Shown here one piece after another: positions 24,487-33,492 of a stretch of 35,143 nt of DNA. Both the position numbers and the translations under genes were made by a program. Position 1 is the stretch's first letter. The number at the start of each line of letters is the position of its first letter. Origin of the DNA: CAYXVU01 sp964468725 (lineage in GTDB: Bacteria; Acidobacteriota; Blastocatellia; UBA7656); the NCBI GenBank assembly GCA_964468725.1, contig CAYXVU010000037.1, forward strand, positions 1-35,143, read 5' to 3'. The notes beneath the pieces were generated by a model. The model made no database searches and had not been told where the DNA came from. It saw nothing but the letters and a program-made list of their open reading frames with translations.

Positions 24487-27400
24487 ATGAGTGATCGGCA
24501 ACGTGCACAGTTGATGGCCTTTTTATTCTTCACGCTGGCAGCCGGTTGGTTGTTGTTCCCGACCGGCGGGCGCGAGTTTCACCCGGAAGCTTCGACTACG
24601 CTCACACCGCACGGCTTCGTCAAGCCGTCCGGCTCTGCCCCTGCAATGGCATATCACATGTCGAAGAAGCCCGGCTCGCTTGCTTCAACGGATGTGTCAT
24701 GGGCGATGACGCTCGGAGGAACCTGCGTCAACTGCCACGTCAATATCACACCAGCACATACCAAACAGGCCTTCAAGTGCATTGACTGTCATGGCGGCAA
24801 CGATCAAGTGCCGACCAGCCCGAATCAAAATATCCGCGATCAAGCCGTGATGGCGCAGGCGCACGTGCTGCCGCGCGACCCGCGACGCTTCTGGCCGAAC
24901 GGCATCAATGGAACCTTTGCCGGAGCGCCCGGCAAAGGCGTTACCGAATTCGACGCCTTCAACAACAACCTCGACCCCGTAGACAATACCAGCATCGTCG
25001 GCACTCACGTTGACGCAGAGTACAATTTCGACCTCAACTACGTGCGCTTCATCAATCCGAGCGACTACCGCGTCGCCATGGTTAGTTGCGGCTCGCGCTC
25101 GCCCGCCGAAACCAGCACCGGCCAATGTCACGGCACCGAAGTCATCACCGCGCGCAAATCCATCATGGCAAGCAATCAAGGGCAATTCGCCACCGCCTTA
25201 TTTGCCAACCACGCGCCGGTCAATACGACCAATCTGAACCCACTCGGCGATAACCCGACCGGACGAGCGGACATCCGCGACGGACAAGTCGGCACTGTCT
25301 TCAACTATGACGACATTGATAAAGCCTACAACCCGGCGACCAATCGCTTTGACAGTGCCAAACTGCTCGCCCTTGCCAAACAGGATGCCGACCCCTTCAA
25401 CGATGTCTTTGAAGCCATCGGCGCGCCGCTCGTAGATCAAGACGGACAGACGATGACGGTCGCACACGGCGCTGATACGCCCGCCGACCGTCCGCAAACC
25501 CATCGCCTTCGCGGCGTCGGCGGCAGGCGGTTGATTGCCCAAGCCGTGCCGCGCGCTCAAAAATCCATACTCCCGTGGCCGCGCCGCGATTCGCTGTTTA
25601 ACCCGGATGACCCGACCGCCTCGCTGATTAAAACCGTTTTGAACCTCTTCGGTGCACGCGGCGTCGAAGGCCATCAACCTGTAGACGCCGGATTCAATGC
25701 CGTGCGCGCCTTCGACCCGGCCTTGTTCCCCGACGTGAATCAGAACTTCCCCGTTCCGGCGGATGATAACCAGCCGGATCGCATCGCCATCGCGCAATCG
25801 CGCGGCAATCCCAATCAACTGGCGGCCACAGCGGTTGCCAACGTGGAGTTCGTACCGCCCAATCCCTTTAATCGCAATCGCAACAGCGGCTGCGCTTCGT
25901 GCCATATGCCCTATCGCGCCGACGGGCACAACGAAGAGCCGTTTGACCGCACCGTGCGCGACAACGGGCGCAACCCTTCGACCAGCATCATCAACGGCAT
26001 GGACGAATTCAAAGGCGAACGCGGCTACCCAGCCATTCACCAGTTGACGACCAAGATTGACTCCGATCAGTGCGGCATCTGCCACGTCTTCACCACCCGC
26101 GTGGATGTGGCCTTCAAAGGCACCTTTGAAGTTGAAAACAACAACTTTAACTTCCGCTGGTCGAGCACCGCAGATGCGGCGGGCAATAACGTGCCGCTCA
26201 CTTATAACAGTCGCAGCGGGCGCATCAATATCTTTGACAATCTCGCGCGCGTCAGTGCTGCCGGAGGGGTCGTCCATGATGGTGAATCGGTCAGCGAAGA
26301 TAAAAATAATAATGGCGCGCTCGATGGCGGTGAAGACGCCAATGGCAACGGCGTGCTGGATCTGCCGGATCGGTTGCAACGCTCGGATGCGCAAGATGGT
26401 CGCCAGATGCGCGTTATGTACGGCGGCGCAACCGGCGGCGTACGCTTGCAAGACATTCACCTCGAAGTTGGCATGGAGTGTATTGATTGCCACTTCTTTC
26501 AGGATTTGCATGGCGACGGCAACATCTACACCCGCAACTGGGACGCCATTGAGATCGAATGCGTAGACTGTCACGGCACGCCCTCGAAGCTGGCCACCCT
26601 GAAGACCTCCGGCCCGAACGGCGGCAATGATCTCAGACAGGCATTTGACGAAGAAGGGCGACCATTTTTTGAGATCCTCCCCGATGGCTCGCGCCTACAA
26701 CGTTCGCGCGTTAAGCCCGGCCTCTCCTGGCGCATCTCGCAGGTGAAAGAGTCCGTCACCCCCGGCAATGCCCATTTCAACCGCGATGCTGCCGAAGCGA
26801 TGGGCGCGCGCTCGGTTTCGAATCCGAGCGAATTCGCACATCTCACCAAGAAAAGCCGCCAGCCCGGCAAACTCGAATGCTATTCCTGTCACGCGGCTGC
26901 GCAACCGCAGTGCTTCGCCTGCCATTACCAACAGGACTACTTCCCCTTGCCGAATCCGGCCAACAAGAATCCGCATACAGGTCTGGCGCGTCGCCCTGAC
27001 GAGCAACAGACCGAAATCTGGATGGGCAACAAGATGGTGCCGTTCCCCAACTTCTTCTTCTTCGGCATCGTACGCTCACCCTACATTTTGGGCATCAACG
27101 GCGACACTGAGTTCAACAAAATCTCGCCCTTCCGCTCGATTATGGAGCTTAATTTCAGCGTTGCCGGACCCAATGGCGATACCGCCATCTCCAACACCAG
27201 TTTCACCGCTACGCTGCACGATTTTGCCAACCCCGGCCAGCGACCGCGCTCGGGTTCAACGCTCAACCCTTATATGCCGCACACCGTGCGTCTGAAAGAG
27301 ACCAAGGATTGCGATGTCTGCCACACCCTTAAAGACGGACAGGGCAATATCATCAACAATCATTTGCTGGCCGGGAGCTTCGGACTCGGCACCGGGCGCT

Positions 27401-29211
27401 ACTTTGACATCGGCGATTGGGTTTACGGAGCGTTGCAAGGGCCGACGCCTTCGATGCTGCTGATGGACATCAAGAAAGAAGAGGCGGTGATTAAAAACGA
27501 AGTGGATGCACCGCAAAAACCCGGTGACACCGCGCCCAAAACACAAGCGCAAATCAACGCAGCGAAGAAACTGGCCAACAACGTCTTCCCCGGCTTTACG
27601 GTGGATAGCCAAACCAAACTTCGCAAAGTCGAATTCAGCGCCGCCGAAGACGCCGACCCCTTCGTCAATCCGCGCGATACAGCTTTGATGCGCAACTACA
27701 CGGCGAAGGATCACGCCATTCGCGGAGCCGACCTCGTCTTTGTCGCCGATGGCACGGGCGGACTCAAGATCGTGCTGGCGACAGCGCTAGACGGAGCCAA
27801 CATCGCGCGCACGGAGCGCGTCGCCGAACTGACCGCCGCAGGGCTTGACCCCAATCAAGTCGCTAACGACATCCGCAACAACCTTGGCCCCAAATTGATT
27901 GCCAAAGTGCCGACTGCGGATGCGCAAGGCGTAGACGTTGTGAGCAGCGATCTGTCGGATGAATTCGTCTATGTCGCCGATGGCAATGCGGGCGCGAAGA
28001 TCGTTTATGTTCACGAAATCTTCACCGCTGGCCCCAGCATTCGCGGGCAAGTGGATACGCCGGGCTTTGCCAATAAATTGAAGATCGAAGGCAATTTCCT
28101 CTATGTCGCTGACGGCGCAGCGGGGCTTTCGATTATCAACGTCAGCGATCCGAGCAACCCGCAACTGGTTCGCACTGTCAACACCAACGGCAATGCCAAA
28201 GATGTCGCCATCTATGGCGTCTTCGCCTTCGTGGCTAACGGCAACAACGGCCTGGCGGTCGTCAATATCAGCAATCCGAACACCGCCAGCCTGGTTACGA
28301 CCTTTAACGCGGGCGGCGCGATCAACGACGCGCGCGGCATCACCTACGCCGATAATCGAGCCTATCTTGCCGACGGGGCTAACGGCCTGCGCATTCTCGA
28401 CATCACTAATCCGGCCAATCCGGCTCTGCTCTTTACCGTCAATCAAGACGGCACCAACAACGCCAACAGCGCCATCAATGATGCAGAGTCGGTGACCATG
28501 GCGACCGTTCCATTTCGTACTTTTGCAATGGTTTGCGATGGCAAAAACGGCCTGCGCGCCATCAACGTCACAGATTTCCGCGACATCCGTGAACGCCTGT
28601 TCAATCTGCAAGGCACCTCCTTCAATTCGAACAACGGGGCGGGCTTCGGCGCTGTGGATACGCTGTTTCAGCAACGCTTCGAACTGTCATTGGCTTTGCG
28701 CGACCCGCTCACGCCGTTTGATCGCGCCAATATCAAATTCACCGGCAACCAAGCCGCCGCGCAGCCCTTCCAAGTCGTCAACTTCCCGGTGGCCGCCGGG
28801 CAGCGGCTCTTACGCATTGCCAAAGGCCGTCAACTGGATAAGCTCGGCGACGAAGCCGGACGCACCTTGCGCGATAGCACATCGGTCGGCGCGCATGCCT
28901 TGTCAGCCGATTTGATCGCCAAGATGCGGCGCGTCAATGTCGTGGTCGAATCGAATACCCAAGACGAGAGCGGCAACGGATTGGGCAATATCGTCTTTCA
29001 ATCGGTCAGCGCAAATAGCGATGCAACCGTCGCCAGCAGCAAACCGAATCCAACCCCAACAACGCCTGCAAATGAGTCGGATAGTTCATCAGGCGAGCAT
29101 AGCTGGCTGATGATGGTCGGCTTGATGTTGTCGGTCGTGATGGCGGCAGTCTTAAGCCGCCGTTTCGTTCGACGGCGCAACCTAATCACCAAGCCGCAAC
29201 GCGGCAATTGA
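24487..29211 (+). CDS. Giant multiheme cytochrome with LVIVD repeats
   Basis: I chose ATG 24487 (GGGGGTT upstream) over 24475; the product is about 1,574 residues. An N-terminal hydrophobic segment (about 8-26) is followed by a heme region (80-946) with nine CxxCH motifs, the first at Cys80 and the last at Cys942, and one unusual CX12CH (Cys201, Cys214, His215). Residues about 605-625 read as two EF-hand-like loops (DKNNNGALDGGED, DANGNGVLD). Residues about 1086-1345 hold LVIVD repeats (FLYVADGAAGLSIINVSDPSN and relatives), a beta-propeller found in surface proteins. A Ser/Thr/Pro-rich stretch precedes a C-terminal helix (about 1539-1558) and RRFVRRR. Likely the large redox component of the cluster. 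Anchors at both ends would favour the inner membrane, whereas LVIVD repeats favour the surface. Confidence 0.85.
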   Translation: MSDRQRAQLMAFLFFTLAAGWLLFPTGGREFHPEASTTLTPHGFVKPSGSAPAMAYHMSKKPGSLASTDVSWAMTLGGTCVNCHVNITPAHTKQAFKCIDCHGGNDQVPTSPNQNIRDQAVMAQAHVLPRDPRRFWPNGINGTFAGAPGKGVTEFDAFNNNLDPVDNTSIVGTHVDAEYNFDLNYVRFINPSDYRVAMVSCGSRSPAETSTGQCHGTEVITARKSIMASNQGQFATALFANHAPVNTTNLNPLGDNPTGRADIRDGQVGTVFNYDDIDKAYNPATNRFDSAKLLALAKQDADPFNDVFEAIGAPLVDQDGQTMTVAHGADTPADRPQTHRLRGVGGRRLIAQAVPRAQKSILPWPRRDSLFNPDDPTASLIKTVLNLFGARGVEGHQPVDAGFNAVRAFDPALFPDVNQNFPVPADDNQPDRIAIAQSRGNPNQLAATAVANVEFVPPNPFNRNRNSGCASCHMPYRADGHNEEPFDRTVRDNGRNPSTSIINGMDEFKGERGYPAIHQLTTKIDSDQCGICHVFTTRVDVAFKGTFEVENNNFNFRWSSTADAAGNNVPLTYNSRSGRINIFDNLARVSAAGGVVHDGESVSEDKNNNGALDGGEDANGNGVLDLPDRLQRSDAQDGRQMRVMYGGATGGVRLQDIHLEVGMECIDCHFFQDLHGDGNIYTRNWDAIEIECVDCHGTPSKLATLKTSGPNGGNDLRQAFDEEGRPFFEILPDGSRLQRSRVKPGLSWRISQVKESVTPGNAHFNRDAAEAMGARSVSNPSEFAHLTKKSRQPGKLECYSCHAAAQPQCFACHYQQDYFPLPNPANKNPHTGLARRPDEQQTEIWMGNKMVPFPNFFFFGIVRSPYILGINGDTEFNKISPFRSIMELNFSVAGPNGDTAISNTSFTATLHDFANPGQRPRSGSTLNPYMPHTVRLKETKDCDVCHTLKDGQGNIINNHLLAGSFGLGTGRYFDIGDWVYGALQGPTPSMLLMDIKKEEAVIKNEVDAPQKPGDTAPKTQAQINAAKKLANNVFPGFTVDSQTKLRKVEFSAAEDADPFVNPRDTALMRNYTAKDHAIRGADLVFVADGTGGLKIVLATALDGANIARTERVAELTAAGLDPNQVANDIRNNLGPKLIAKVPTADAQGVDVVSSDLSDEFVYVADGNAGAKIVYVHEIFTAGPSIRGQVDTPGFANKLKIEGNFLYVADGAAGLSIINVSDPSNPQLVRTVNTNGNAKDVAIYGVFAFVANGNNGLAVVNISNPNTASLVTTFNAGGAINDARGITYADNRAYLADGANGLRILDITNPANPALLFTVNQDGTNNANSAINDAESVTMATVPFRTFAMVCDGKNGLRAINVTDFRDIRERLFNLQGTSFNSNNGAGFGAVDTLFQQRFELSLALRDPLTPFDRANIKFTGNQAAAQPFQVVNFPVAAGQRLLRIAKGRQLDKLGDEAGRTLRDSTSVGAHALSADLIAKMRRVNVVVESNTQDESGNGLGNIVFQSVSANSDATVASSKPNPTPTTPANESDSSSGEHSWLMMVGLMLSVVMAAVLSRRFVRRRNLITKPQRGN

Positions 29212-29258
29212 ATGCAGCCCGATCTTTCGAGGTCGGCAGTCACGGACGAGGAGAGTTC

Positions 29259-31139
29259 ATGAGCGGCAAATTCTCTCGCATGCTTTCGCGCTCTACCCTT
29301 TTGCTCATTGCCTTGAGCCTCTGCCTTGCGCCGGTCGGCGTAAGCGGGTTTGCCGATGACAAACCGAGCGCCAGCGATAAACCGGCGAGCAGCCCTCTGA
29401 CCGATAGTGATGCGACGCGCGACTTACAAAATCAAGAGCGACCCAGACGTGTGACGCCCGATCTGCTGGCGATGAATGAACCCGTAGCCCGCGTTGGCAC
29501 GTTGCATTCGCTCTTTACCGCGCCGCGCGCTGACACGCCGAGTTTGCCAGCCGGGAACTTTTCGCCGACGCTGCTGCGGCAAAACTTGCTGGCGCTGCCC
29601 GTGCCGAAGCCGGAGTTCGTCGCGCCTGTCATTCCATCATTGCCACCTTATCAAGATGCCGGTCGCGCCTCGCGCTTGGGCGTCGTCAGCGCCTATGTGA
29701 TGTTGGAGTATCGCCGCGACGAGATGAAGTACACGGGCAATCCGACCTTGACTGGCGTCTTTCCCGAACCAGTGCCGATCTTCTCGGTTCCCGACGCGCC
29801 CATCTTTTTTCTGCCCGGCGCATTCGAACCCAACGATGAGCAACTGCTCGGCTACGCTTCGGTGCGCGTTAAAGATTACGGTTTCGAGAATCTGCGCTTC
29901 AGCACAGAAGCCTCATTTCGCTATTCGGGCGATCTCGATGGCACGACCAACGAATCTACATTCATTGGCATGCACGAAAGCTTTGTCGGGCGTCGCATCC
30001 TTGAGCCGCTGACTGTATTTACCGACATCAGCCACAATCTTACGGATGACCGTTTGACGAAATTGAATGTGCGCGTCGGGCGGCAATTCATCTATGGAGC
30101 CGACCCCATTCGCATTGATGGCGGCACGGTGACGATTAACCATCCGCGCTTTGACCTCGATGTTTTCGGCGGGCGGCGCGTGACCTTCTTTTCTGACCCC
30201 GAAGCGCGCGGCGTGTTCGGGCAAAACCTCCTCGTCCGTGCTACCTCGCGCACCTCGTTTGGCTATGACTTGCTCTTTTACGATGATGACATCAGCCATC
30301 GTTTTCATATCGGACACAACATCGGCGAGTCATGGGTGGCGCGCGGCAACTTTTTTATGATAGACGATTCGCCGGTTGATTTGGGGTTCGAGTTGCACTA
30401 CCTGCCGCCTGGTGCGAATACGCGGATGGCGTTCAATTTTTTGCAAAAGCTGTCGAGCGATGACTTCATCTATGACCACACCTATCGCACCTTTGCGCGC
30501 AACCCGGAGAATCAGATTCGGCGACGCTTCTTTCCGCTACCGCCGACCGGCGACCCGGAGAACGGCAATGGGCGGTTGAATCTCTTTGAGATTAATCCCT
30601 ACACCCAATTTTATCTGGATGTGTATCACAATCTGAGTCAGAAGTTTGGCGTCGGCGGCAGCGTTTGGGTGCGCCACGTCAATGATAAAGAGGATCGCGG
30701 CCCCTTCGACAATTCGTTTCAAGAGTATCGCATCAGCGCCGATTACTTTCCGACTTCGGCCTTTGAAGCGAGCGGCGAATACCGCTATCGCAATCTGAGT
30801 CGTCCGAACGCCGATCAAGCGCGCGAATTCGATGACATTCGCCGCGAAGGCGAAACCCGTTTTCACGAAATCTATGCCAATGCCGCATATAACTTTTTCA
30901 ATAATCGGCTGGCCGTCGAAGGCGGCCTCTTTTATCGTCGCTTGAATTTGCAGAGCCGCTTGATTGATCTCGACGGACTCGACACGACCGGCTTTACGGG
31001 CGGCATCAAGTGGCGCATCGCGCGCGGCTATCGGCTGCTGTTGGAGTATGGCATTGATGACGAGTTGCCGTTTTTCAATCCCGACATTGACTACACGCAA
31101 AGCTTCCGCGTGCGCTTTGAATGGCATTTCAGTCGCTAG
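29259..31139 (+). CDS. Outer-membrane beta-barrel, candidate cytochrome-porin partner
   Basis: The start is set at ATG 29259, directly after GAGGAGAG; the product is 626 residues. A signal peptide (1-31, LCLAPVGVSGFA) is followed by a polar N-terminal segment of about 100 residues. From about residue 135 to the end, alternating short amphipathic strands recur (VSAYVMLEYRR, LRFSTEASFRYSG, FGYDLLFYDDD, FEASGEYRYRN), with the final strand FRVRFEWHFSR ending in aromatic residues as outer-membrane barrels do. The only Cys is in the signal peptide, so the CxxC of Shewanella MtrB is absent. I cannot show homology to MtrB/PioB by eye. The role as the barrel of a porin-cytochrome conduit is inferred from its place between the giant and 15-heme cytochromes. 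Confidence 0.8.
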   Translation: MSGKFSRMLSRSTLLLIALSLCLAPVGVSGFADDKPSASDKPASSPLTDSDATRDLQNQERPRRVTPDLLAMNEPVARVGTLHSLFTAPRADTPSLPAGNFSPTLLRQNLLALPVPKPEFVAPVIPSLPPYQDAGRASRLGVVSAYVMLEYRRDEMKYTGNPTLTGVFPEPVPIFSVPDAPIFFLPGAFEPNDEQLLGYASVRVKDYGFENLRFSTEASFRYSGDLDGTTNESTFIGMHESFVGRRILEPLTVFTDISHNLTDDRLTKLNVRVGRQFIYGADPIRIDGGTVTINHPRFDLDVFGGRRVTFFSDPEARGVFGQNLLVRATSRTSFGYDLLFYDDDISHRFHIGHNIGESWVARGNFFMIDDSPVDLGFELHYLPPGANTRMAFNFLQKLSSDDFIYDHTYRTFARNPENQIRRRFFPLPPTGDPENGNGRLNLFEINPYTQFYLDVYHNLSQKFGVGGSVWVRHVNDKEDRGPFDNSFQEYRISADYFPTSAFEASGEYRYRNLSRPNADQAREFDDIRREGETRFHEIYANAAYNFFNNRLAVEGGLFYRRLNLQSRLIDLDGLDTTGFTGGIKWRIARGYRLLLEYGIDDELPFFNPDIDYTQSFRVRFEWHFSR

Positions 31140-31159
31140 TTAGAGAAAGGCACGAAGAT

Positions 31160-32596
31160 ATGAGAGCGATCACGACATCGAAGCTCAAATGGCTGGCCGT
31201 CACCGGCTTCATCGGTTGCTTAGGAATGGCTGCATCTTTGTGGCTGTTGGAACGCGTAACCACAGCGCAACCGGCACAGGCGAAGTCTTTCAGCCACAAT
31301 CAGCACTTGACGATTGGCGCAGACCTCAAATGCACCGATTGCCATCAACCGTCAGCCGAAGGCGCGGTCACCCTCAAGCGCCCGTATCACGACTCTTGCA
31401 ATAAGTGCCATCAGGACTGGTTCGACGCTAAACCCGTCAAACAAGACTTCTGCACCGTCTGCCACACCGAAGTCAAAGAGAACGAGATGCCGGGTATGCG
31501 CGCCTATCCGAATTACGATAAAAATACCGCCATTTTGTTCGACTTTTCCCACAAGCAGCACCTCCATATCAAAGGCGCAGCCATGCAAAAGATCGGCGCG
31601 CGGGTGCAATGCGACACCTGCCACAAACCTGACGCCAAGGGCGAGAAGTCCTCTTTCCCTGCCCATCAGGAGTGCGCCACCTGTCACGACATCGAAGGCA
31701 TCAAACCGCGACTTGCCGCCGATGCCAAAAATGAGGACTGCCTCGGTTGCCACTTGCAAAAAGAGCAGAACAACCCGAGTTACAAAAAGGTGCGCCGCTT
31801 TATCACCGACCCAGCGCGGGCGCAGATCGCGCGACCCTCGCGCGCCGCCTGGCAAGTGGATGCCTCTAACCCACAGGGTTATGGTAATACCAATCAAGCG
31901 CGCGATTTGAAGTTCTCGCACGACAAACATCTGAAAGACAGCCGCAACGTCGGCATCACCTGCGACACCTGCCATCTGCGCATTGATGAAAAGGAGACGG
32001 TTGCGGAACTCAACATCCCTTCGATGTGGGATTGCACCATCTGCCACGAATCACGGCGCACCAGCGCCGCCTACCGCATTGATAAATGCTCGGTCTGTCA
32101 CACCCAGATTACGGGTGGCAACAAACCGCGCAATCACACCTTGACCGAACGTCCTTATGATCACACGGCAGCATTTCGCACGCGCCACGCCGAAGCGGCA
32201 CGTGCCCCCGAAGCCAAGTGCGCCTTCTGTCACGAATTCGTTTCCGATCCGCGCCGCCGCATGGAGGCTGCCTTTCGCACGGAAGAGAATTATCGGCCAG
32301 CCGGTGGTAGCTGCGACGAATGCCACGCAGTGATGAAACCGAAATCCCACACCATTCGCTGGCGCAACGATTTGCACGGACGCATGGCGGCGATGAATCG
32401 GCAAAACTGCGCCACCTGTCATCAGTCGGATATGTGCATTCGATGCCATAATACGCGCCCGCGCAGTCACAACCCGTTGAACGCCTTTGTCAACGGCGGC
32501 CACCGCTTTCAGGCGCAACTCAATCAGCGCAGTTGCTTCACCTGTCACGACTATGCGCAGACCTGTGAACGTTGCCACTCGCGCCCGTTGAGATAG
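31160..32596 (+). CDS. Fifteen-heme cytochrome c with N-terminal membrane anchor
   Basis: The start is set at ATG 31160 (AAAGG upstream), 20 bases after the barrel gene; 478 residues. A basic N-terminus and one hydrophobic helix (WLAVTGFIGCLGMAASLWLL) look like an uncleaved anchor or signal. Fifteen CxxCH motifs follow: CTDCH, CNKCH, CTVCH, CDTCH, CATCH, CLGCH, CDTCH, CTICH, CSVCH, CAFCH, CDECH, CATCH, CIRCH, CFTCH and CERCH. Histidines in FSHNQH, FSHKQH and FSHDKH fit bis-His ligation. Dense heme packing (one per about 30 residues) suggests a molecular wire that could span the periplasm or insert into the neighbouring barrel, the role of decaheme MtrA in known conduits. Homology to MtrA is not claimed. 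Confidence 0.88.
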   Translation: MRAITTSKLKWLAVTGFIGCLGMAASLWLLERVTTAQPAQAKSFSHNQHLTIGADLKCTDCHQPSAEGAVTLKRPYHDSCNKCHQDWFDAKPVKQDFCTVCHTEVKENEMPGMRAYPNYDKNTAILFDFSHKQHLHIKGAAMQKIGARVQCDTCHKPDAKGEKSSFPAHQECATCHDIEGIKPRLAADAKNEDCLGCHLQKEQNNPSYKKVRRFITDPARAQIARPSRAAWQVDASNPQGYGNTNQARDLKFSHDKHLKDSRNVGITCDTCHLRIDEKETVAELNIPSMWDCTICHESRRTSAAYRIDKCSVCHTQITGGNKPRNHTLTERPYDHTAAFRTRHAEAARAPEAKCAFCHEFVSDPRRRMEAAFRTEENYRPAGGSCDECHAVMKPKSHTIRWRNDLHGRMAAMNRQNCATCHQSDMCIRCHNTRPRSHNPLNAFVNGGHRFQAQLNQRSCFTCHDYAQTCERCHSRPLR

Positions 32597-32634
32597 GTGA
32601 AAAAATCAGGCAGTATGGGCACGGGAGAAATACT

Positions 32635-33408
32635 TTGGGATTAAAAGTCAGGCTTTTGCCAAGCACTGCCGGAAAGCCGTCACAACTTCAGTGCCTGACA
32701 TCTTTTTTGCTCAATGATCGGGTTTCGGTTGATGGCGGCAGTCTCGGTTTTGCTTTAGACCCGACCGAGATGGCTGTCGTGCGCCATATCATCATTACGC
32801 ATACCCACAGCGACCACACGGCGTCTTTGCCCATATTCATCGCCGAGGCCTACGTCAGCTTGGATGGGCCGGTAACCGTGTATGGCACGGCGGAAGTCAT
32901 CGCCACCCTGCGCGAACACGTTTTCAACGATAAAGTATGGCCGAACTTCGAACGCATCCCTTTGATGAATGGCAAACCGACGTTGGAGTTTTATACTTTG
33001 GAGCCGGGGGCGACCGTCAGCATTGACGGATTGCAAGTGACGCCGGTTCCGGTCAATCACGTCGTTCCGACAACCGGACTGATCGTCGCCAGCGATAGCG
33101 TCGCCGCCCTCTTTACTTCCGATACCTACGTCACCGATGAAATCTGGGAGGTCGGCAAGACGATTGAAAATTTGAAGGCCGTATTCGTAGATATTTCATT
33201 CCCCGACGAACTCGCCAAACTGGCAGCCGATTCCAAACACTTGACACCGCGCCTGCTGGTCAGCGAGCTAGAGAAATTGCAACGCGATGTCGAAGTCTAT
33301 GCCGTACACATCAAGCCGACCAACCGTGATGATGTCATACGGCAGTTGAGTCAACTCAACAACCCGCAAATTCGCGTCGCCGAACTGGATCGGGAATATC
33401 AATGGTAG
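32635..33408 (+). CDS. Metallo-beta-lactamase-fold 3',5'-cyclic-nucleotide phosphodiesterase (class II type)
   Basis: The frame can begin at TTG 32572 inside the upstream gene, but TTG 32635 with GGGAGAAA seven bases ahead gives a 257-residue protein whose start (VRLLPST) fits the family. It carries the di-metal signature THTHSDHTASLP, then PVNHVVPTTGL, FTSDTY and a late VYAVHIKPTNRD histidine, the pattern of class II cyclic-nucleotide phosphodiesterases. These hydrolyse cAMP/cGMP to the 5' nucleotide. It sits 84 bases before an adenylate cyclase and in the same run as a cNMP-binding oxidoreductase, so its likely job is to end the cAMP signal. It should be cytoplasmic. RNase Z-like activity is the main alternative for this fold. 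Confidence 0.82.
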   Translation: MGLKVRLLPSTAGKPSQLQCLTSFLLNDRVSVDGGSLGFALDPTEMAVVRHIIITHTHSDHTASLPIFIAEAYVSLDGPVTVYGTAEVIATLREHVFNDKVWPNFERIPLMNGKPTLEFYTLEPGATVSIDGLQVTPVPVNHVVPTTGLIVASDSVAALFTSDTYVTDEIWEVGKTIENLKAVFVDISFPDELAKLAADSKHLTPRLLVSELEKLQRDVEVYAVHIKPTNRDDVIRQLSQLNNPQIRVAELDREYQW

Positions 33409-33492
33409 GCGTCGCACGCGCCGGTTCGTAACCCGCGAGCCGGATGCCCCGGTTGTGCAGGCGCGCAACCCTAGATTTGAGAGAAGAAGCCC

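Noticed and set aside
25198..26574. Minus-strand frame of 458 codons inside the giant cytochrome gene.
   Set aside because: Antisense to heme motifs; composition is Val/Ala/Gly-rich shadow sequence without recognisable domains.
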